A stretch of DNA of 64,000 bases from the NCBI RefSeq assembly GCF_024169245.1, contig NZ_JALJWP010000001.1:4465501-4529500 (forward strand). The letters run 5' to 3'. The DNA is from Pseudomonas koreensis. GTDB taxonomy: Bacteria > Pseudomonadota > Gammaproteobacteria > Pseudomonadales > Pseudomonadaceae. This document shows positions 57,572 to 64,000 of the stretch, in pieces. The notes under the pieces were generated by a model, which worked only from the letters and a program-made list of their open reading frames with translations, searched no databases and was not told the DNA's origin. The position numbers were made by a program, and so were the translations under genes. Position 1 is the stretch's first letter. Every line of letters starts with the position of its first letter.

Positions 57572-59047
57572 ATGAAACTCAACCAACAGAACCTCAATCG
57601 CCTCGCCGCCGAAGTGCAACTGCCGGGCTACGACCTCGGCGACACACGCCAGGGCATCGCCCACATCGGCGTCGGTGGCTTCCACCGCGCGCATCAGGCC
57701 TATTACACCGATGCCTTGATGAACACTGGCGAAGCGTTGGACTGGGCGATCTGTGGCGTCGGCCTGCGCCCGGAAGATCGCCGCGCTCGCGATGACCTGC
57801 GCGAGCAGGATTACCTGTTCACCCTGTTCGAACTGGGCGACAGCGACGACACCGAAGTGCGCGTCATCGGCGCGATCCGCGACATGCTGCTCGCCGAAGA
57901 AGGCGCACAGGCACTGATCGACAAACTCGCCGAACCGCAGATCCGCATCGTCTCGCTGACCATCACCGAGGGCGGTTACTGCATCGACGACAGCAACGGC
58001 GAGTTCATGGCGCATCTGCCGCAGATTCAACACGACCTGGCCTATCCCGAAGCGCCGGGCACCGTGTTCGGTTTCCTCTGCGCCGCGTTGGCCAAACGCC
58101 GAGCGGCGGGCGTTCCGGCATTCACCCTGATGTCCTGCGATAACCTGCCGCACAATGGCGCGGTCGCTCGCAAGGCGCTGCTGGCCTTCGCTGCGCTGCG
58201 TGATCCGCAACTGCGCGAGTGGATCGAGCAGAACGTCAGTTTCCCCAACGCCATGGTCGACCGCATCACGCCGATGACCAGCACCGCGCATCGCCTGCAA
58301 CTGGCCGACAAACACGGCGTCGACGATGCCTGGCCGGTGGTCTGCGAGCCGTTTGTGCAGTGGGTGCTGGAAGACAAATTCGTCAGCGGCCGCCCGGCTT
58401 GGGAAAAGGTCGGCGTGCAGTTCACCGACGATGTCTCCCCGTACGAAGAAATGAAAATCAAACTGCTCAACGGCAGCCACTTGGCGCTCACCTATCTGGG
58501 CTTTCTCAAGGGTTATCGCTTCGTCCACGAAACCATGAACGACCCGCTGTTCGTGCGTTACATGCGCGCTTATATGGATCTGGATGTCACGCCGCAATTG
58601 GCGCCGGTGCCGGGCATTGACCTGAGCGAATACAAGGACACGCTGGTGGCGCGGTTTTCCAATCAGGCGATCGCCGATCAGCTTGAGCGGGTGTGTTCGG
58701 ATGGCTCGTCGAAGTTTCCCAAGTTCACCGTGCCGACGATCAATCGGTTGATTGCCGATGGCAAAGAGACCAAACGCGCAGCACTGGTCGTGGCGGCGTG
58801 GGCGTTGTATTTGAAGGGCGTGGACGAGAATGGCGATACGTATTCGATTCCGGATCCGCGGGCGGCTTTCGTTCAGGGACTGGTGGCGGACGATGAGCTG
58901 ATCACCGAACGGCTGCTGGGCGTGGAAGAGATTTTCGGCACGGCGATACCGAAGTCGGCAGAGTTTGTTGCGGCGTTCGAGTGGTGCTGCCAGAGTTTGC
59001 GCGAGGTTGGGGTTTCGCGGACTCTGGAACGAGTTCTCGCGACCTGA
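57572..59047 (+). CDS. mtlD: mannitol 2-dehydrogenase (polyol long-chain dehydrogenase) MtlD
   Basis: NAD-dependent enzyme oxidising mannitol to fructose, arabitol to xylulose and sorbitol to fructose; cytoplasmic, 491 aa. The N-terminal nucleotide-binding strand is IAHIGVGGFHRAHQAYYTDAL. The catalytic residues known for the P. fluorescens enzyme are in register here: K295, N300 and H303 in MKIKLLNGSHLALTYLG. Other hallmarks: TLMSCDNLPHNG and FPNAMVDRITPMT. It follows mtlK by 15 bp and is followed by a repeat element. Confidence 0.96.
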   Translation: MKLNQQNLNRLAAEVQLPGYDLGDTRQGIAHIGVGGFHRAHQAYYTDALMNTGEALDWAICGVGLRPEDRRARDDLREQDYLFTLFELGDSDDTEVRVIGAIRDMLLAEEGAQALIDKLAEPQIRIVSLTITEGGYCIDDSNGEFMAHLPQIQHDLAYPEAPGTVFGFLCAALAKRRAAGVPAFTLMSCDNLPHNGAVARKALLAFAALRDPQLREWIEQNVSFPNAMVDRITPMTSTAHRLQLADKHGVDDAWPVVCEPFVQWVLEDKFVSGRPAWEKVGVQFTDDVSPYEEMKIKLLNGSHLALTYLGFLKGYRFVHETMNDPLFVRYMRAYMDLDVTPQLAPVPGIDLSEYKDTLVARFSNQAIADQLERVCSDGSSKFPKFTVPTINRLIADGKETKRAALVVAAWALYLKGVDENGDTYSIPDPRAAFVQGLVADDELITERLLGVEEIFGTAIPKSAEFVAAFEWCCQSLREVGVSRTLERVLAT

Positions 59048-59153
59048 TCGTTCCCACGCTCTGCGTGGGAATGCAGCCCGGGACGCTCCGCGTCCCATCA
59101 AAAGCGGACGCAGAGCGTCCATTGAGGCGTTCCCACGCAGAGCATGGGAACGA
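59048..59153. repeat. inverted repeat between mtlD and mtlY
   Basis: Outer arms of about 27 bases (TCGTTCCCACGCTCTGCGTG and near-complement) enclose two smaller hairpins (GGGACGCTCCGCGTCCC and GGACGCAGAGCGTCC). It is a different family from the TGTAGGAG repeats, though a related short hairpin occurs in the loop of 30237-30350. It begins at the base after the mtlD stop. Confidence 0.8.
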
Positions 59154-59170
59154 GCAGCCGTGGAGTGTTC

Positions 59171-60667
59171 ATGACAACAACAAAGCTCTTCCTGGGTATC
59201 GACTGCGGCACCCAAGGCACCAAAGCGATCATCCTCGATGCCGACAGCGGTCAGGTGCTCGGTCTGGGCGCGGCGCCGCATACGATGATCAGCGGCGCCA
59301 ATGGCCGCCGCGAACAAGACGTCCAGCAGTGGCTCGACGCGTTCGTCAGCGCCACCCGCCAGGCCTTGCAAGCGGCCAATGTCGACGGTCAGGCGATTCT
59401 CGGCGTCGGCGTCTCCGGCCAGCAACACGGCCTGGTGCTGCTCGATGAGCGAGGCGCAGTGCTGCGTCCGGCCAAACTCTGGTGCGACACCGAAACCACA
59501 CCTGAAAACGACCGTTTGCTCGCGCAACTGGGCGGCGAGGAAGGTTCGCTGGAACGCCTCGGCGTGGTCATTGCGCCGGGCTACACGGTATCGAAACTGC
59601 TCTGGACCAAAGAGCAGCATCCGGATGTCTTCTCACGTATCGCGCGCATTCTGTTGCCCCACGACTACCTCAACTACTGGCTCACCGGCCGCGCCTGCAG
59701 CGAATACGGCGACGCGTCCGGCACCGGTTATTTCAACGTGCGCACGCGGCAGTGGGATTTGCAGATCCTGCGCGACATCGACGCCAGCGGACGTTTGCAA
59801 ACCGCGCTGCCAGAGCTGATCGACGCTCACGCCGCAGTCGGCACCCTCCTGCCGGCGATTGCCGAACAACTCGGCATCAACCCCAACGCCGTGGTCTCCA
59901 GCGGCGGTGGCGACAACATGATGGGCGCCATCGGTACAGGCAATATCCAGCCCGGCGCGATCACCATGAGCCTCGGATCGTCCGGCACGGTCTACGCCTT
60001 TTCGGACGCGCCGAAGGTCAGCGTCGATGCCTCGGTGGCCACGTTCTGCTCGTCCAGCGGTGGCTGGCTGCCGCTGATCTGCACCATGAACCTGACCAAC
60101 GCCACCGGCGCGATTCGCGAGCTGTTCAAGCTTGATCTGCCGACCTTCAACGAACTGGTCGCGCAGTCGCCGATCGGCGCCGAAGGCGTGAGCATGCTGC
60201 CGTTTCTCAACGGCGAACGCGTCCCCGCCCTGCCCCACGCGGCCGGCAGCCTGCACGGGCTGACCATGGACAATCTGACCCAGGCCAATCTGTGCCGCGC
60301 CGCCGTCGAAGGCACCACCTTCGGTTTGCGCTACGGGCTGGATTTGCTCCGTCAGAATGGTTTACAAAGCCTGCGCATCTGCCTGATCGGCGGCGGCTCG
60401 AAGAGCGCAGTGTGGCGGCAGATCGTCGCCGACATCATGAACGCCCCGGTGATCTGCACCGAACAAAGCGAAGCCGCCGCACTGGGCGCAGCGATTCAAG
60501 CAGCGTGGTGCGCGTTGCGTTTGAACGGTGCCGATGTCTCCCTGGCCGCTCTGTGCGAACGCTGCGTGAAACTTGACGCGCACAGTGAAACCCTGCCGAT
60601 CGCCGCCAATGTCGCGGCGTTCCAGCAGGCCTACGAACGCTATCAACAGCATGTCGCAACCCTATAA
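59171..60667 (+). CDS. mtlY: xylulokinase MtlY
   Basis: FGGY-family sugar kinase, 498 aa, phosphorylating D-xylulose formed from arabitol by MtlD. N-terminal phosphate loop FLGIDCGTQGTKAIILD, substrate segment VGVSGQQHGLVLLDERGAVLRPAKLWCDTET, FNVRTRQWD, the second domain's ATP loop MSLGSSGTVYAFSD, and the FGGY signature region LRICLIGGGSKSAVWRQIVADIMN. The start MTTTKLFLG has GGAG five bases upstream. It ends 13 bp before mtlZ. Confidence 0.95.
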   Translation: MTTTKLFLGIDCGTQGTKAIILDADSGQVLGLGAAPHTMISGANGRREQDVQQWLDAFVSATRQALQAANVDGQAILGVGVSGQQHGLVLLDERGAVLRPAKLWCDTETTPENDRLLAQLGGEEGSLERLGVVIAPGYTVSKLLWTKEQHPDVFSRIARILLPHDYLNYWLTGRACSEYGDASGTGYFNVRTRQWDLQILRDIDASGRLQTALPELIDAHAAVGTLLPAIAEQLGINPNAVVSSGGGDNMMGAIGTGNIQPGAITMSLGSSGTVYAFSDAPKVSVDASVATFCSSSGGWLPLICTMNLTNATGAIRELFKLDLPTFNELVAQSPIGAEGVSMLPFLNGERVPALPHAAGSLHGLTMDNLTQANLCRAAVEGTTFGLRYGLDLLRQNGLQSLRICLIGGGSKSAVWRQIVADIMNAPVICTEQSEAAALGAAIQAAWCALRLNGADVSLAALCERCVKLDAHSETLPIAANVAAFQQAYERYQQHVATL

Positions 60668-60680
60668 CGAGCAAACAACT

Positions 60681-61619
60681 ATGTACCTGGTGTGTGGCGA
60701 AGCCCTGTTTGATTTCTTCAGCGAAAACGATGCCAGCGGTCTGGCCTCGAAAGTCAATTTCAAAGCGATTGCCGGCGGCTCGCCGTTTAACGTCGCCGTG
60801 GGTTTGCGCCGTTTGGGCGTGGACTCGGCGTTGTTCGGCGGCCTGTCCACCGACTACCTCGGCCGCCGCTTGCAGCAAGTGCTGCAGGACGAAGGCGTGC
60901 GCCCGGATTATCTGGTGGATTTCGCCGCGCCGACCACCCTGGCGATGGTTGCCGTGGGCGCCAATGGCTCGCCGCATTACAGCTTTCGCGGCGAAGGCTG
61001 TGCCGATCGGCAACTGAGCGAGGCGCACCTACCCGCGCTCGGCGACGAGGTTCGTGGCCTGCACATCGGCTCGTTTTCGCTGGTGGTGCAGCCGATTGGC
61101 GACACCTTGCTTAAGCTGGTTCAGCGCGAAAGCGGCAAACGCCTGATCAGCCTCGATCCCAACGTGCGCCTCAACCCCGAGCCGAACATCGAGCTATGGC
61201 GCGAGCGCATCGCCACGCTGGTGCGGCTGGCCGATCTGATCAAAGTCAGCGACGAAGACCTGAGCCTGCTTTATCCCGAGCAGGATCCGCAGCAGGTGAT
61301 TGAAGGCTGGCTCGAACATCGCTGCCAGATCGTCTTTCTGACTCGCGGTGGCGATGGCGCGACGGTGTTCAGTCGCGCCCACGGCTCATGGTCGGTGCCG
61401 GCCAAACCTGTGCAAATCGCCGATACGGTCGGCGCTGGCGATACCTTTCAGGCGGCGCTGATTACCTGGTTGACCGAGCACTCGCTGGATTCGGTCGCAG
61501 GCGTGCAGCAGCTCAGTCGCGCGCAAATTGACGCCATGCTCGGATTCGCCGTGCAAGCCGCCGCGCTGACCTGCAGCAAAACCGGCCCGGATCTGCCCTA
61601 TCGTCATCAATTGAGCTGA
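60681..61619 (+). CDS. mtlZ: fructokinase MtlZ (PfkB family)
   Basis: PfkB carbohydrate kinase, 312 aa, converting fructose from mannitol or sorbitol oxidation to fructose 6-phosphate. N-terminal signature GGSPFNVAVGLRRLGVDSALFGGLSTDYLG and the C-terminal catalytic/anion-hole motif IADTVGAGDTFQAALITWL with Asp base. The start MYLVCGEALFDF fits the family; the RBS is weak. An in-frame ATG at 60651 would overlap mtlY. It is last gene of the operon; no clear terminator follows within 45 bp. Confidence 0.94.
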   Translation: MYLVCGEALFDFFSENDASGLASKVNFKAIAGGSPFNVAVGLRRLGVDSALFGGLSTDYLGRRLQQVLQDEGVRPDYLVDFAAPTTLAMVAVGANGSPHYSFRGEGCADRQLSEAHLPALGDEVRGLHIGSFSLVVQPIGDTLLKLVQRESGKRLISLDPNVRLNPEPNIELWRERIATLVRLADLIKVSDEDLSLLYPEQDPQQVIEGWLEHRCQIVFLTRGGDGATVFSRAHGSWSVPAKPVQIADTVGAGDTFQAALITWLTEHSLDSVAGVQQLSRAQIDAMLGFAVQAAALTCSKTGPDLPYRHQLS

Positions 61620-61663
61620 GCGCGTAGACTGTCGGCCTTTTTGCGCACGACGGAAATCAGCTT

Positions 61664-62284
61664 TTGAATCACAGGCACATCTTCGCCCTCCTGACCCTGG
61701 CCACTCTGCTGAGCGGTTGCGGCACCTCGCCGCCCCGCTCGCCGGAAGACATCTGCGCAATCTTCCGCGAGAAAAGCGACTGGTACGACGCCGCGCAAGT
61801 GACCCAGAAACGTTGGGGCGTGCCGATCCAGGTGCCGTTCGCGATCATGTATCAGGAATCGGGCTATCGCTACGACGCCAAGACGCCGCGCAAATACCTG
61901 CTCTGGGTGATTCCGTGGGGCCGCGTCTCCACCGCTTCCGGCTACGCGCAAGCCAAGGACGAGGTCTGGGCCGACTACCAGAAAAGCACCGGCCGCAACT
62001 GGGCCGATCGCGAAGACTTCGACGACGCGATCGACTTCGTCGGCTGGTACATGGACAAGACCACCTCGATCAACGGCGTGTACAAATACGACGCCTATAA
62101 TCAGTACCTGAACTACAACGAAGGCTGGGGCGGCTTCCGCAACAAGACCTACGCGAGCAAAGCCTGGCTACTGCCGACCGCACGCAAGGTGCAAAACCGG
62201 TCGGATATGTATGCGCAGCAGTATGCCGGCTGCAAGGAAGACCTCAATCGCGGGTTCTGGAGCCGGTTCTGGCATTGGTTGTAG
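61664..62284 (+). CDS. lipoprotein with lysozyme-like (SLT) domain
   Basis: 206-aa lipoprotein. Signal ends at lipobox LLSGC (Cys19). Residues about 40-200 resemble a small transglycosylase fold, with candidate catalytic Glu in FAIMYQESGYRYDAKTP and following ASGYAQAKDEVWADYQ. It may cleave or remodel peptidoglycan in the periplasm. The start is TTG (LNHRHIFALL), with GGAAA upstream; no in-frame ATG precedes the signal peptide. It is 44 bp after mtlZ but probably unrelated functionally. Confidence 0.82.
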   Translation: MNHRHIFALLTLATLLSGCGTSPPRSPEDICAIFREKSDWYDAAQVTQKRWGVPIQVPFAIMYQESGYRYDAKTPRKYLLWVIPWGRVSTASGYAQAKDEVWADYQKSTGRNWADREDFDDAIDFVGWYMDKTTSINGVYKYDAYNQYLNYNEGWGGFRNKTYASKAWLLPTARKVQNRSDMYAQQYAGCKEDLNRGFWSRFWHWL

Positions 62285-62301
62285 GGTGATCCGAAGGCCT
62301 C

Positions 62302-62394
62302 ATCGCGAGCAGGCTCACTCCTACAAAAGATCTTCGGTGGACGCGGTAATCATGCCCGCCACCCATCCAGTGTAGGAGTGAGCCTGCTCGCGAT
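62302..62394. repeat. REP-type inverted repeat, reversed orientation
   Basis: 24-bp perfect arms 62302-62325 and 62371-62394 (ATCGCGAGCAGGCTCACTCC and complement). Same family as 52767-52858 and 54431-54519, but the two arms face the other way (inner and outer ends exchanged). Confidence 0.85.
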
Positions 62395-62572
62395 AGCGCC
62401 CGATCAGACACTAAAAATCCATTCACTGCCCGGTTTTACTGGCCAAAACCGCCCTCCTAAGGGTTTTCCCTATGGCACGGACGCCCGACACCTACGCCAT
62501 TTGCGCCTTGAATGAGGCCGTCTAATCCTGCAACATCCATCACCTGCTTATTCAACGGACGGAATTCAAGGC

Positions 62573-64000
62573 ATGCTGGACGCCAATGCAACCCACATCA
62601 CCCTCTCGATCGAAGACGCCAACGCCGACCTGCAAGTCCTCAGTTTCACCGGTCGCGAAGCCCTCAACGAACCGTTCCGTTTCGACCTCGAACTGGTCAG
62701 CGCCCGCCCCGATCTGAAGCTCGAAGAGCTGCTGCACAAGCGTGCTTGTCTGACCTTCGGCGCCACCGGCGAAGGCAAGATTCACGGCCAGGTCTATCGC
62801 ATCGAGCAGGGCGACTCCGGCAAGACCCTGACCCGCTACAGCATCAGCCTGATACCACAATTGGCCTATCTGCAGCACAACCATGATCAGCAGATCTTCC
62901 AGCAACTGACGGTGCCGAAAATCATCGCCCAGGTGCTGGAAGATCGCGGCATTCTCTCTGACGCCTACAGCTTCCAGCTCGGCGCCGAGTACCCGGAACG
63001 TGAGTATTGCGTGCAATACGACGAGTCCGACCTGCATTTCATCCAGCGTCTGTGCGAAGAGGAAGGCATTCACTTCCACTTCCAGCACAGCAGCAGCGGC
63101 CACAAACTGGTGTTCGGCGACGACCAGACTGTATTCCGCAAACTGAAACCGGTCAGCTACCAGCAGGACTCGGGCATGGCCGCCGAGAAGCCGGTGATCA
63201 AGCGCTTCAACCTGCGCCTGGAAACCCGCACCACCCGCGTCAGCCGCCGCGACTACGATTTCGAAAAACCCAAGTTGCTCCCGGAAGGCGCGGTCAAATC
63301 CGAATTCGCCCCGGATCTGGAAGACTACGATTACCCCGGCCGCTTCACGACTCGCGAGCGCGGCAAGTTCCTCTCGACCCGCGCCCTGGAGCGCCATCGC
63401 AGCGACTACAAACTCGCCGAAGGCAAAGGTGACGAACCGACCCTCACCAGCGGCCATTTCCTCACCCTCGCCGAACACCCGCGCGCCGAGTGGAACGACC
63501 TGTGGCTGCTGCTGGAAGTCTTCCACGAAGGCAAACAGCCGCAGGTGCTCGGCGAAAACGTCACCAGCGACGTCACCGACAACAAAAGCGATTTCCACCA
63601 GGGCTACCGCAACAGCTTCCTTGCCACCCCGTGGGACGCCCACTACCGCCCTGCCCTCGAACACCCGAAACCGAAAGTCCTCGGCAGCCAGACCGCCGTC
63701 GTCACCGGTCCGCCCGGTGAAGAAATCCACTGCGATCAGTACGGCCGCATCAAAGTGCAATTCCACTGGGACCGCGACGGCCAGTCCGACGACAAAACCA
63801 CCTGCTGGATGCGCGTCGCCAGCGGCTGGGCCGGCGCAGCGTACGGCGGCATCGCCATCCCGCGCATCGGCATGGAAGTGCTCGTCACCTTCCTCGAAGG
63901 CGACCCCGACCAGCCCCTCGTCACCGGCTGCCTGTACCACAAGGAAAACGTCGTCCCCTACGACCTGCCCGCCAACAAGACCCGCAGCACCTTCAAAACC
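62573..64000 (+). CDS. vgrG: type VI secretion tip protein VgrG (partial, N-terminal 476 codons)
   Basis: Spike protein of the type VI secretion needle; the frame is open to the window edge. It starts MLDANATHITLSIEDANADLQVLSFTG with GGAA upstream. Family segments: FRFDLELVSARPDLKLEELLHKRACLTF, the gp27-like part with YREQYDES-like EYCVQYDESDLHFIQRLCEEEGIHFHF, the gp5-like OB-fold with EIHCDQYGRIKVQFHWDRDGQSDD, and WMRVASGWAGAAYGGIAIPRIGMEVLVTFLEGDPDQPLVTG. Any C-terminal effector or downstream cargo lies outside the window. No other T6SS genes are here, so it looks like an orphan vgrG island. Confidence 0.94.
   Translation, partial: MLDANATHITLSIEDANADLQVLSFTGREALNEPFRFDLELVSARPDLKLEELLHKRACLTFGATGEGKIHGQVYRIEQGDSGKTLTRYSISLIPQLAYLQHNHDQQIFQQLTVPKIIAQVLEDRGILSDAYSFQLGAEYPEREYCVQYDESDLHFIQRLCEEEGIHFHFQHSSSGHKLVFGDDQTVFRKLKPVSYQQDSGMAAEKPVIKRFNLRLETRTTRVSRRDYDFEKPKLLPEGAVKSEFAPDLEDYDYPGRFTTRERGKFLSTRALERHRSDYKLAEGKGDEPTLTSGHFLTLAEHPRAEWNDLWLLLEVFHEGKQPQVLGENVTSDVTDNKSDFHQGYRNSFLATPWDAHYRPALEHPKPKVLGSQTAVVTGPPGEEIHCDQYGRIKVQFHWDRDGQSDDKTTCWMRVASGWAGAAYGGIAIPRIGMEVLVTFLEGDPDQPLVTGCLYHKENVVPYDLPANKTRSTFKT

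Noticed and set aside
62473..62488. TGGCAC upstream of vgrG, as a possible sigma-54 -24 box
   Set aside because: The expected TTGC at -12 spacing is missing (the sequence there is CCCG).

Overview
The window comes from a GC-rich gamma-proteobacterium, almost certainly a member of the Pseudomonas fluorescens group. It carries the serralysin/type I secretion genes in the order typical of that group, a complete mannitol/arabitol/sorbitol (mtl) operon, MexS/MexT and MexEF-OprN relatives very close to those of P. aeruginosa, and several families of Pseudomonas-type intergenic inverted repeats. No rRNA, tRNA, insertion sequence, prophage or CRISPR array was seen.

Layout. 1-4.6 kb (minus strand): alkaline metalloprotease AprA, its inhibitor, and the AprD/AprE exporter (AprE runs off the left edge). 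5.0-8.8 kb (minus): a four-gene amine cluster with a SnoaL-AraC regulator, an FAD amine oxidase, a cupin and a PotF-like polyamine-binding protein. 9-14.5 kb: a DUF1652 protein, a UvrD-type helicase, pirin and phosphoglucomutase. 14.6-17.6 kb (minus): a MocR-like regulator next to a 488-residue protein I do not recognise. 18.1-20.3 kb: divergent mexS/mexT. 20.3-24.0 kb: SDR, EamA and LysR genes, then two small zinc-ribbon membrane proteins. 24.2-30.1 kb: mexE-mexF-oprN. 30.3-33.6 kb (minus): an AaeXAB-like efflux operon. 33.8-45.4 kb: a TPR protein and then a large signalling block. The block has a double-domain KaiC ATPase translationally coupled to a hybrid kinase. Opposite it lies a tightly overlapping chain of triple-receiver kinase, CheR, CheB and a hybrid kinase, plus single-receiver proteins. 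45.5-51.8 kb: a visibly AT-richer accessory stretch with a 1278-residue toxin-like protein ending in an aspzincin-type metalloprotease motif, a glycosyltransferase and a PI-PLC-like protein. 51.8-61.6 kb: mtlR and mtlEFGKDYZ. 61.7-64 kb: an SLT-like lipoprotein and the start of a vgrG.

How the genes work together. The apr genes make, restrain and export one extracellular protease. The aprA ribosome-binding site overlaps a perfect RsmA/CsrA motif, which suggests Gac/Rsm control. MexT probably activates mexS and the mexEF-oprN pump, although the pump genes lie 3.9 kb away instead of directly downstream as in P. aeruginosa. The mtl genes import polyols (EFGK), oxidise them (D) and phosphorylate the ketose products (Y, Z) under the AraC-type activator MtlR. 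Inverted repeats sit at four boundaries of this locus and may set stepwise expression levels.

The best candidates for undescribed biology are the C-terminal metalloprotease toxin (45.5-49.4 kb), the KaiC/CheB/CheR/hybrid-kinase block (35-45.4 kb), and the unknown 488-residue protein paired with a MocR regulator (14.6-17.6 kb). All start choices, domain calls and coordinates were read from the sequence by eye; no database search was possible.
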